Origin: CAWAPS01 sp963783945
Lineage (GTDB): Bacteria; Actinomycetota; Acidimicrobiia; Acidimicrobiales; Palsa-688
Assembly: GCA_963783945.1 (NCBI GenBank)
Contig: CAWAPS010000002.1
Location: forward strand, 310,001 to 374,000
Direction of reading: 5' to 3'
Length of the DNA: 64,000 nucleotides
The notes under the pieces were generated by a model, which was given only the letters and a program-made list of their open reading frames with translations, searched no databases and was not told the origin of the DNA. A program made the position numbers and the translations under genes. The stretch's first letter is position 1; every line of letters starts with the position of its first letter. Shown here piece by piece: positions 26,678 to 34,107 of the stretch.

Positions 26678-28266
26678 GCCAGCGCCACCAGATCGAGTAG
26701 GTCGTCGCGCCACGTGTCCTCGACGCCGTCGGGCATCATCAGCACCCGGTCCGGGGCCAGTTCGGTTACGAACCCGGTGTCGTGGCTCACCAGGATCATG
26801 GTGCCGGGAAAACTTCCGAGCGCCTTGCCTATAGCCTCCCTTGACGGCGGATCCAGGTTGTTGGTCGGCTCGTCGAGCAGCAGAAGGTTGTGACGGCCGG
26901 CTACCAGCTGGGCCAGCGCCAGCTTGGTTTTCTCCCCGCCGGAGAGGGTTCCGGCGTCCTGGAAGGCGATATCGCCGATCAGCCCGAACATCCCGAGCAG
27001 GCTCCGCAATTCTGTCTCGGTCGCGTTCGACGCGTCCCGCATGTGGTCGAGCACGGTGACGCCCGCGCTGATGCCTTCGTGTTCCTGGGCGTAGTACCCC
27101 GGGACCACCCCGAACCCGGTCCGCCACTCCCCCGCTACCGGGTCGGTCCGACCGGCCAGGATGCGCAGGAGACTGGTCTTGCCGGCGCCGTTCAAACCCA
27201 TCACGAGCACCCGCTGCCCGCGTTCGACGGCAAAGGTGATGTCGTCGAACACGGGAGGACCGCCGTACGCCTGGGCCAGGCCGGTCGCTTCAAGTACGAC
27301 CCGGCCCGCCCGCGGCGGTTCGGGAAACTTCACCTGGTAGCGGCGGTCACCACGCGCCGGACCGCTCGTGGCCCCGGCCTGCAGGCGTTGGACCCGCTTG
27401 TCCAGGGATTTCGCTACCCGGGCCCGCTTGGCCGTCTGGTGGCGCATCGAGTCGGCCAGGGTCGACAGCCGTTTGATCTCCGCCTGCTGTCGCGACGCCA
27501 GCTTGCGGCGGCGGTCCTCGTCGGTGGCGCGCGCCTCTCGATACTGGGAGTAGGTCCCCTTGTACTCGAGCAGCTCGCCATCGTCGAGGTGCAGCACCCG
27601 GGTTATGGCCTCGTCGAGGAGATCGAGGTCGTGGCTGACGACCAGCAGGGCCCCGCGAAAGTCGCGGAGGAAGCCCATCAACCACGATTTGGCGTCGTTG
27701 TCCAGATGGTTGGTGGGTTCGTCGAGCATGAGAACGTCGGTACCGGCGAAGAGGATGCGGGCCAGCTCGACCCGCCGGCGCTCCCCACCCGAGAGCACCC
27801 CGAGGGGCCGGTCGATCCGGGACGGCTCGAGCCCCAGACCGGCGACCAGCTGACGGACGTGGGACTCGGCGGCGTAACCACCCAGTGCGGCGAAGTGGTC
27901 CTCGGCTTTGGCGAAACGGCCGATCGCCCGGTCGGAGGGGTGCTCTTCCATGGCGATGCGGAGCTTTTCCAGCCGGTCGGCCGCCTCGTCGAGGCCCCGG
28001 CCGGACAGGATGTGGGACAGCCCCGAACCCTCGGTGATATGGCGCAGGGAGCGGGGATCCTGGGTCAGGAACCCCAGCCGGCCATGGATCTTGGTGCTTC
28101 CCTCGGCCGGCTGGTCGACACCCGCCAGGACCTTCAGCAGGCTGGTCTTGCCCGCGCCGTTGCGCCCCACCAGGCCGACCTTGTCGCCGGCGCGCACCAT
28201 GAAGGACGCTTCCTCGAGGGTGACGCGCCCACCCACTTCCACCTGCAGGTCGCGGGCTTCAAGCAC
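26674..28266 (-). CDS. ABC-F family ATPase
   Basis: A 530-residue protein with two ATPase domains and no membrane segments: GRNGAGKTSLLKVLAG (about 35), LSGGERRR and LMLDEPTNHLD in the first, GLNGAGKTSLLRILAG, LSGGEKTK and LLLDEPTNNLD in the second. Between them is the charged linker (YREARATDEDRRRKLASRQQ) that in ABC-F proteins reaches the ribosomal peptidyl-transferase region. The role is ribosome rescue, translation control or antibiotic protection. It starts the minus-strand unit with PNPOx and MBL. Confidence 0.93.
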   Translation of the reverse strand: MLEARDLQVEVGGRVTLEEASFMVRAGDKVGLVGRNGAGKTSLLKVLAGVDQPAEGSTKIHGRLGFLTQDPRSLRHITEGSGLSHILSGRGLDEAADRLEKLRIAMEEHPSDRAIGRFAKAEDHFAALGGYAAESHVRQLVAGLGLEPSRIDRPLGVLSGGERRRVELARILFAGTDVLMLDEPTNHLDNDAKSWLMGFLRDFRGALLVVSHDLDLLDEAITRVLHLDDGELLEYKGTYSQYREARATDEDRRRKLASRQQAEIKRLSTLADSMRHQTAKRARVAKSLDKRVQRLQAGATSGPARGDRRYQVKFPEPPRAGRVVLEATGLAQAYGGPPVFDDITFAVERGQRVLVMGLNGAGKTSLLRILAGRTDPVAGEWRTGFGVVPGYYAQEHEGISAGVTVLDHMRDASNATETELRSLLGMFGLIGDIAFQDAGTLSGGEKTKLALAQLVAGRHNLLLLDEPTNNLDPPSREAIGKALGSFPGTMILVSHDTGFVTELAPDRVLMMPDGVEDTWRDDLLDLVALA

Positions 28267-28370
28267 CCTTCCATGATGGCGGAAGGTCCCCGAGCGGCGG
28301 CAACGGATTATGGCGAGCGGGGCGCCGCTGCGTCCCGGGGGGGCGGTTCAGCCTCCCACCGGCCTCTGTT

Positions 28371-29600
28371 TCAGCTGGCCAGCCCCCCACCATCCGGGCT
28401 CGGACCGCCGCCATCGCCCTCGCCGTCCTCGAACATGCGATGGGCCGACTCCTCGGCCCGGCGGGCCACCTCGCGCACGGGCAGTCGGAGCAGGCGGGCC
28501 ACCCGCGTGGCGTCGTCGTGTTCCGCTTTCATGCGGCGCGGCCCTTTCTTGACCTTGACCGGGTAGCCCGCGACCTCGACTTCCAGGAACTCCCGTTTGG
28601 ACGGCCACCGCTGCCACGACTGGGCCCGGATGCCGAGCGTCCCTGTCTCGTCCGCCAGGACCTGGCGCAGCCGCTTGACCGAGCTGGGTTCGGCCAGCAC
28701 GCTCACCACGTGGGCCGGCCGGCCCTTTTTACCCGTGACCGGCGCCACCCACGCGTCGAGAGCCCCGGCGGCCATGAGGGACGAGACTGTGGTTCCGAGG
28801 ATCTCCCCGGTCACGTCGTCCACGTTGGCTTCCAATACGACGACCGGTTGCCCGTGCTCCGGGTCCCCGGGTGATCTGTCCTCCAGGACCCCCACTACGA
28901 CCTGAACCATGTTCGGCAGGCCGTCGAGTTCCCGTCCCCCCGCCCCGAATCCACTGGTGGTGATCTCCATGGCCGGCATGGGGCCCCATCCCGAGGACAA
29001 AGCGGACAGGAGCGCGGCGCCCGTCGGGGTGGTGAGCTCCGCGGTGATGGCCGTGCCGTAGGTCGGGGCTCCTCGCAGCAGTTCCACCACCGCTGGAACC
29101 GGAACCGGAAGATTGCCGTGGGAGGTGTGAACCATGCCCGTCCCCTGAGCCACCGCGCTCGAGCGGATCTCGTCCACCCCGAGCAGCTCCAGGGCCACGC
29201 TCGTGCCCACGATGTCGATGATGGCGTCGGTGGAGCCCACCTCGTGGAAGTGGACCTGAGACGTAGGCCGCCGGTGCAGCCGCCCCTCTACCTCGGCCAG
29301 GCGGGCGAAAGTGGCAAGGGCCCGCTGCCGGGCCCGATCCGGTAGGCGGGCTTCGGTGATCAGACCCACGATGTGCCCATAGGTTCTGACCACCTGGGTC
29401 TCGCGGGTCCTTACCCGGACTTGAGTGCAGGCCAGGCCGGACCGGGTAGCCGGTTCGGCCTGGAGGGACCACCCGCTGACAGGCAAGGCGGCCAGCTCTC
29501 GCTCGATGAGGGTCAGGTCGGCGCCGGCGTCGATGAGGCTGCCGAGCGCCATGTCACCGGCGATGCCGGCGAAGCAGTGCCACCAGGCGACCGTGGTCAC
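28371..29600 (-). CDS. larC: LarC, nickel insertion protein for the nickel-pincer cofactor
   Basis: About 409 residues from GTG 29600, which overlaps the larB stop (GTGA). The N-terminal motif WWHCFAGIAGDMALGSLIDAGA, the central FHEVGSTDAIIDIVG, HGNLPVPVPAVVELL, ELTTPTGAALL, and the C-terminal LEANVDDVTGEILG are diagnostic for LarC. LarC is a CTP-dependent cyclometallase that inserts Ni into the dithiocarboxylated pyridinium nucleotide made by LarB and LarE. It is a single frame here, whereas some lactobacilli need a programmed frameshift. No larE or lactate racemase gene is in the window. Confidence 0.93.
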   Translation of the reverse strand: MTTVAWWHCFAGIAGDMALGSLIDAGADLTLIERELAALPVSGWSLQAEPATRSGLACTQVRVRTRETQVVRTYGHIVGLITEARLPDRARQRALATFARLAEVEGRLHRRPTSQVHFHEVGSTDAIIDIVGTSVALELLGVDEIRSSAVAQGTGMVHTSHGNLPVPVPAVVELLRGAPTYGTAITAELTTPTGAALLSALSSGWGPMPAMEITTSGFGAGGRELDGLPNMVQVVVGVLEDRSPGDPEHGQPVVVLEANVDDVTGEILGTTVSSLMAAGALDAWVAPVTGKKGRPAHVVSVLAEPSSVKRLRQVLADETGTLGIRAQSWQRWPSKREFLEVEVAGYPVKVKKGPRRMKAEHDDATRVARLLRLPVREVARRAEESAHRMFEDGEGDGGGPSPDGGGLAS

Positions 29601-30475
29601 CGGTAACCGCCGGCCCGGGCGCGTGGCCCATCGGGCCCGCTGTTTCTTTCGTCCCAGTCCCGGCCGGCCCCGTCGTGGCTGAGTCGGTCGTGGCTGGCCC
29701 GGTCGTGGCTGGCCCGGTCGTGCCGGCCGAGGATGCGATGAACCGCGAACGCGGCCCCGAACCCGTTGTCGATCCCGACCACGACCACGCCCGAGGCGCA
29801 CGACGACAGCATCGCCAGCAGCGCGGTGATCCCCTCGAGGGCCGCTCCGTAGCCGACGCTGGTCGGGACCGCGACCACGGGGGCGACCGTCAGACCGCCG
29901 ACCACGCTGGCCAGCGCGCCCTCCATGCCGGCCACCACGACCACGGCGTCGGCGGCTTGGAGCAGGGCGGCGTGGGCGAGGAGGCGGTGTACGCCTGCCA
30001 CGCCCACGTCGGCGATCAGCGCCGCCTCAAAGCCGAACGCTCGCAGCGTGGCCCGGCATTCTTCCGCCACCGGCAGATCCGCGGTACCGGCGGTTACCAC
30101 CACCACCGCCGCGTCAGTCCGTGGCGGGGCGGCCCGCCATATCACCGTCGACCCGGTCACCGAAGCGCCCGGGCAGGTCGCGACGACCACCGCCACCTGC
30201 TCGGAATCGGCGCGGCTGAGAACAACTGGACCACCCCGACCCGTCCCCGCGCCATCGGCGAGTAGGTCGGTGACGATGCCGGCGCACTGGGCCGGTGTTT
30301 TTCCCGGGGCGTACACCGCTTCGGGCAGGCCGTGCCTCAGCTCCCGGTGGTGGTCGACGGTGGCGTAGCCGAGCTCCGTGAACGGCATGACCCGGAGCCG
30401 GCGTACAACCTCGTCGGCGTCGACCTGACCGGCGAGCAACTGGTCGAGAAGCATCCGTACCGCCGTGGCATCCAT
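29597..30475 (-). CDS. larB: LarB, nickel-pincer cofactor biosynthesis carboxylase
   Basis: About 292 residues from ATG 30475. TELGYATVDHHRELRHGLPEAVYAPGK begins the conserved core, and VVVTAGTADLPVAEECRATL, GVAGVHRLL, VAGMEGALASVVGGL, VPTSVGYGA and GIDNGFGAAFAVHRIL are the AIR-carboxylase-like motifs of LarB, which carboxylates and hydrolyses NaAD. The tail carries a SHDRA repeat. It is divergent from pheA with 22 bp between starts, so promoters must overlap. A longer start (30559) would enter pheA. Confidence 0.92.
   Translation of the reverse strand: MDATAVRMLLDQLLAGQVDADEVVRRLRVMPFTELGYATVDHHRELRHGLPEAVYAPGKTPAQCAGIVTDLLADGAGTGRGGPVVLSRADSEQVAVVVATCPGASVTGSTVIWRAAPPRTDAAVVVVTAGTADLPVAEECRATLRAFGFEAALIADVGVAGVHRLLAHAALLQAADAVVVVAGMEGALASVVGGLTVAPVVAVPTSVGYGAALEGITALLAMLSSCASGVVVVGIDNGFGAAFAVHRILGRHDRASHDRASHDRLSHDGAGRDWDERNSGPDGPRARAGGYR
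29670..29724. repeat. 15-bp tandem repeat in the larB tail
   Basis: The unit GGTCGTGGCTGGCCC occurs twice exactly (about 29686-29700 and 29701-29715), with degenerate copies on both sides. It encodes repeats of five residues (SHDRA) outside the conserved LarB core and is probably length-variable between strains. Confidence 0.75.
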
Positions 30476-30497
30476 ATCGGCTCTATCCTGCCCGCCC

Positions 30498-31460
30498 ATG
30501 ACCGGCGTTGTCGCACCGCACTCGACGATCGGCTTTCTCGGGCCGCGCGGGACCTTCACCGAAGAGGCTCTCCGCAGCGACCCCGAGCTGGCCCGAGCCG
30601 AACGGGTGCCGCTGCCTTCTTTCGTGCACGTCCTGTCAGCCGTCGCGGAAGGCCGGGTCGACTACGGGTTCGTAGCGATCGAGAACTCGATCGAGGGGAC
30701 GGTGTCGATCGCCCTCGACCAGCTGGTGTTCGAGCGGGACCTGATCATCGTCGGCGAGGTGGTTCTGCCCGTCACCCAGAACCTCATCGCTCCTTCGGGG
30801 ACGCGGATAGGTGAGATCAAGCGGGTCGTGTCGTTTCCGCACGCTCTGGGCCAGTGCCGGAGCTGGATGGCCACCAACCTCCCCGAAGTCGAAGAGGTGG
30901 CGGCGACCTCCACCGCCGAAGCGGTGCGGGTGCTGGCCGCCGACGAGGATGACGGCCACACCGCCGCGGTCGGGACGGCGCTGGCAGCCGAGCTGTACGG
31001 CCTCGACGTAGTAGCAGCCAGGATCGAGGATCACGAGGACAACGCCACCCGCTTTGTTCTGGTCGCCCCTCACGGGGCCGGCATCCCGCGGCCGACCGGG
31101 CACGACAAGACAAGCGTGGTGTGCTTCCAGGCATCGGACCACCCGGGCAGCCTGCACGGGATCCTCGGGCAGTTCTCGGCCCGGGACCTGAACCTGGTGA
31201 AGCTCGAGTCCCGGCCCACCAAGAAGGGGCTGGGGGAGTACTGCTTCATCATCGACTTCGAGGGCCACGTAGCGGACGAGGTGGTGGCGGACTGCCTGCG
31301 CGATCTGCACGCCAGCTTGCGCGAGCTGAAGTTCCTCGGGTCCTACCCGGCTGCTGGAGAGCACGGAGCCGACCGCCGGCGCCATGCCGACCGGGCCTGG
31401 AAGGCGGCCGACCGGTGGATCCACGATCTTCGATCCCGGGTCGTGCGGCCGACCGAGTAG
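30498..31460 (+). CDS. pheA: Prephenate dehydratase
   Basis: A 320-residue monofunctional enzyme: IGFLGPRGTFTEEAL (start of the PDT domain), YGFVAIENSIEGTVS, VVSFPHALGQCRSW and the catalytic-loop NATRFVLV (TRF motif). The C-terminal ACT domain follows, with HPGSLHGILGQF and ESRPTKKGLGEYCFIIDF, where ESRP is the phenylalanine-sensing motif. It converts prephenate to phenylpyruvate and is likely feedback-inhibited by Phe. TATCCT nine bases before the ATG and no ribosome site suggest a leaderless mRNA. Confidence 0.95.
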   Translation: MTGVVAPHSTIGFLGPRGTFTEEALRSDPELARAERVPLPSFVHVLSAVAEGRVDYGFVAIENSIEGTVSIALDQLVFERDLIIVGEVVLPVTQNLIAPSGTRIGEIKRVVSFPHALGQCRSWMATNLPEVEEVAATSTAEAVRVLAADEDDGHTAAVGTALAAELYGLDVVAARIEDHEDNATRFVLVAPHGAGIPRPTGHDKTSVVCFQASDHPGSLHGILGQFSARDLNLVKLESRPTKKGLGEYCFIIDFEGHVADEVVADCLRDLHASLRELKFLGSYPAAGEHGADRRRHADRAWKAADRWIHDLRSRVVRPTE

Positions 31461-31612
31461 GACCCGGCCGTGCCAACCCCCCGCTCCCGCCCGATGAGCG
31501 TCGCCCCCCCGAGCCGGCCCCGACCCCCGGAACCCCGCCTACCGCAGATGTCGTGGCCGGGCGGCCGCGGGGCGAACGGCTAGTACCCCGCCCGCGCGTC
31601 GCCGGAAACGCC

Positions 31613-31873
31613 GTGGCCCTCAAGCTCAAGCTCGATCTCCACGACATCTACAACCGCGGCGGCGCCATCGACGCGGCCTTACGCGGCATCATCGACGAGG
31701 CCGTGGCCAAGAAGGCGTCGGTCGTCGAGATCATCCCGGGAAAGGGAAGCGGTCAGCTCAAGAAACACGTCCTGCGTTTCCTCGATCAGAAGGATGTGAA
31801 GGCTCTCTACCACCGCGTAGAGAAGGATTCTCGCAACTATGGGCGGGTGTTCGTTCATTTCCGGTGGAAGTGA
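31613..31873 (+). CDS. Smr-domain protein
   Basis: About 86 residues from GTG 31613: LKLDLHDIYNRGGAIDAALR, then VVEIIPGKGSGQLKKHVLRF and VFVHFRWK. LDLH and the GKGSG loop are the Smr (small MutS-related) signature, an RNase or nicking fold often standing alone in actinobacteria. The frame is open upstream, but that stretch is Pro/Arg-rich and without conserved features. It lies 152 bp after pheA. Confidence 0.85.
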   Translation: MALKLKLDLHDIYNRGGAIDAALRGIIDEAVAKKASVVEIIPGKGSGQLKKHVLRFLDQKDVKALYHRVEKDSRNYGRVFVHFRWK

Positions 31874-32132
31874 CATCAGCCGTAGCCACTTCGGGGCGAG
31901 CGCTCGGCCCCGGCGCGCAGTCCGCGCCGCGTCGTGACCAGATCGCCCGGCCTCGCCCGCGACGGCTCCGCTTGTTCGACGATAGGACCCTAATGTGGGC
32001 GGACACGTATCGAAACAGACCGTATTGAGGCCCCAGATCGGTGATCCTATTAGCCTCAGCGCGAACGATTTCGAGCGCCTCTCGGGTGTTTTTTCGGGGG
32101 ACTCGGCGTGGAACCCGCTCGGGCAGATCCCC

Positions 32133-32161
32133 TTGACGGCGGCCGTAAGGTAGGCTATGTC
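32133..32161 (+). promoter_or_regulatory. Sigma-70-type promoter of tRNA-Ser(UGA)
   Basis: TTGACG (32133-32138), 17-bp spacer, TATGTC (32156-32161), with the mature tRNA starting 8 bp later. Confidence 0.7.
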
Positions 32162-32168
32162 CGATTCG

Positions 32169-32253
32169 GGAGGGATGGCAGAGCGGCCGAATGCGAAGCT
32201 CTTGAAAAGCTTTGGGATGCAAGTCCCCGGGGGTTCAAATCCCTCTCCCTCCG
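32169..32253 (+). tRNA. trnS: tRNA-Ser (anticodon TGA)
   Basis: The acceptor stem GGAGGGA/TCCCTCC is followed by discriminator G. The anticodon stem AAGCT/AGCTT holds loop CTTGAAA with anticodon TGA. A long variable arm and GTTCAAATC T-loop are present. At 85 nt it is a normal class-II tRNA. It decodes UCA. A small hairpin CCGATC-CAA-GATCGG (32262-32276) follows. Confidence 0.95.
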
Positions 32254-32321
32254 CGGTTTCTCCGATCCAAGATCGGGTGACGGCCATAATACGGCCATAC
32301 ATGGGCGCTGGCTTGCTCTAA

Positions 32322-32411
32322 GGGCCCGCCACGAAACAACTTGGAACAAGTCCTGTGCCACGACACGCATGTTTACAAGAGAATTGCGTCAAGTTGTTTC
32401 GTGGCGGGCTC
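32322..32411 (+). mobile_element. MITE-like element, copy 1 (90 bp)
   Basis: It starts GGGCCCGCCACGAAACAACT and ends with the inverted form (terminal repeats of 22 bp, 21 matching). TAA lies directly on both sides (32319-32321, 32412-32414) as a target duplication. It is the same length as the copy at 44818-44907 and 87/90 identical. It encodes no transposase. A 3-bp TAA/TNA target fits IS5-related elements (inference). Confidence 0.88.
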
Positions 32412-32422
32412 TAACCTTGCTG

Positions 32423-32497
32423 GCGTACCAGGGGAGCATTCGCCACCGTGCAGGGGACAACTGGCAGGTCCGGGTGTGGCTCGGCCGTGACCCGTAG
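32423..32497 (+). pseudogene. Tyrosine-recombinase (integrase) N-terminal remnant
   Basis: Reads QGSIRHRAGDNWQVRVWLGRDP and then TAG. The pattern 'GSIRkR.dnWqVRVwlGRDPvTG' is the start of many actinobacterial tyrosine integrases. Nothing recognisable follows the stop, so only the N-terminal arm-binding part remains. It lies 12 bp from the MITE and about 170 bp from a tRNA-Ser, the usual place for an integrase of an element inserted in a tRNA. Confidence 0.55.
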
Positions 32498-32826
32498 ACC
32501 CCGACCAACGGACGCCGGGCGTGTCTTCACCCGTGAGTGGTCCTTCGGATGAGCCGGTGGACTCGGTCGTTCCGGCCCCGGTTGGGGGTCTTTCTCTTGT
32601 AGGTGGCGGCAGCGACCTGCGGTCAGATCAGGTGGCGGGTGTCACCAATGGAGGTTGAAGGGAAAAGGCAGTCAGTTAATAACCCCGGTATTCACCCAAG
32701 CGGGGCACGCCCAAGTCGTGCGATTGAGCGCATATCTACAGATCCGCGGGTTTGGAGCTCCGACCAATCGGTTCCACGAGGTGAGCGGCTAAAGGCGATG
32801 GGCAATGGCCATGTCGTCGGGTGACG
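32498..32826. other. 330-bp gap, nothing assignable
   Basis: Sequence downstream of the integrase remnant and before the convergent SDR stop. No continuing homology, RNA gene or repeat was seen. Confidence 0.4.
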
Positions 32827-33588
32827 CTATTCCATTGCTGGCAGCACTCCCGAGGTCGCCCCATCGTCAGCCACGAATTGGGCCCCAGTGCAAAAGGATG
32901 ACTCGTCCGACGTAAGGAACCAGATTAGGTTGGCGATCTCCTCGGGCTCCCCCCATCGGTTGCGGTCGTCGATGCTGACGCCGTCCATAGTGCCGCCACT
33001 CTCCTCGAACGCGTCGCCCATCGTCAGCGGCGTCCGTACGCCGCCCGGGTGGACCGAGTTCACGCGGATTTTCAGCGGCCGCAGCTCCAGCGCAGCGGTT
33101 TTCGTCATTCCGGTGACGGCGAACTTCGAAGCCGTGTAAGCGATCGCGTTGGCGATACCGGTGAGGCCGGCACCCGATGACACGTTGACGATGGTCCCGC
33201 CGCCAGCCGCCTCCATGCCTGGGATGACGGCGCGCATGCCGAGAAATACGCCTACCTGGTTGACCCGCACAACCTCCATGAAATTCTTGAGCGGGTAGTC
33301 ACGTAAAGGTATCCACTCGAAGACGCCGGCCACATTGGCGAGGCCGTCGATCTTCCCGAACTTTTTGACGGTCGCGTCGACGACCCGTGCCCAGTCTTCT
33401 TCCGACCCGACATCGAGGTGACGGTAGTCAACACCGTCGCCCAGCTCGGACGCCAGTCGCTGGCCGTGGTCGTCGCGGATGTCGGCGATGACAACGCTAG
33501 CCCCCTCGGCGGCGAGACGGCGGACGGTCGCGCCGCCGATGCCCCGCGCTCCGCCGGAAACGAGCACAACACGTCCCTTCAGGCTGGT
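32827..33588 (-). CDS. Short-chain dehydrogenase/reductase
   Basis: About 253 residues from ATG 33588 with GGGAGG upstream. VVLVSGGARGIGGATVRRLA is the NAD(P)-binding motif (GGxxGIG), NVSSGAGL carries the catalytic Ser, YTASK the Tyr-Lys pair (AIAYTASKFAV), and HPGGVRTPLT and FVADDGATSG are C-terminal family motifs. It is a classical SDR acting on alcohol or keto groups, often seen as glucose- or hydroxysteroid-dehydrogenase-like. Substrate is unknown and no operon partner is adjacent. Confidence 0.92.
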   Translation of the reverse strand, partial: TSLKGRVVLVSGGARGIGGATVRRLAAEGASVVIADIRDDHGQRLASELGDGVDYRHLDVGSEEDWARVVDATVKKFGKIDGLANVAGVFEWIPLRDYPLKNFMEVVRVNQVGVFLGMRAVIPGMEAAGGGTIVNVSSGAGLTGIANAIAYTASKFAVTGMTKTAALELRPLKIRVNSVHPGGVRTPLTMGDAFEESGGTMDGVSIDDRNRWGEPEEIANLIWFLTSDESSFCTGAQFVADDGATSGVLPAME

Positions 33589-34107
33589 CATGATTGCCTC
33601 CCACTTGGTGGCCCTAGCGGCCACCTTTATAGTCGATGCCCAGACTCTCGCCCGCTCTCAGGCGTGGTCTGAAACCCACGACCGGCGCCCCTGTCCGGTT
33701 GTCGCTCCGCCTCGACGCCGGACGCGCACGTCGTCTCGTTCCTCCGTTTGGCGGATTGCACCTGGAGATAAATCGGCAGGCGTCCTCGATCTGGGTGGCA
33801 TCGGGTCTCTGGTTGTGACGGTACTTTGCCCTCGACGGCAGTGATGAGTCGCTCATCGATGTCGCGGACCTCGCGGCGATTGCCGCGACGCAGGCAGGCC
33901 ACGAGGCTAGCGAACTTCCGGGCCCGTGCTGCGGCTGGTGTTTGGCAGTATTACGTTTCTGTTTCAGGTCTTTACCGCTCCATTTTCCGCGTGTAACCCT
34001 GACAGCCGCAGGACCCGTTCCTGCCGGCAATCCACCCGCCTCGGGGCTCGTCCCGGGCGGGTGTATTCCGAGATCTGGTTCAGCGCCCGGCAAGGAGAAG
34101 GAGCTAT
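33589..34107. other. 519-bp gap, no clear gene
   Basis: Several overlapping arginine-rich frames occur on the minus strand. One short stretch (RREVRDIDERLITAVEGKV, about 33830-33890) looks protein-like and may be a gene fossil, but no family could be named. The last 30 bp include the GGAGAAGGAG ribosome site of the next gene. Confidence 0.35.

Noticed and set aside
26890..28566. 558-codon plus-strand frame antisense to the ABC-F gene
   Set aside because: Mirror of a well-conserved ABC-F protein; composition is Gly/Val/Gln-rich without motifs.
30465..30497. Upstream in-frame start for pheA
   Set aside because: It would overlap the larB start and adds no conserved residues; ATG 30498 gives the normal PDT N-terminus.
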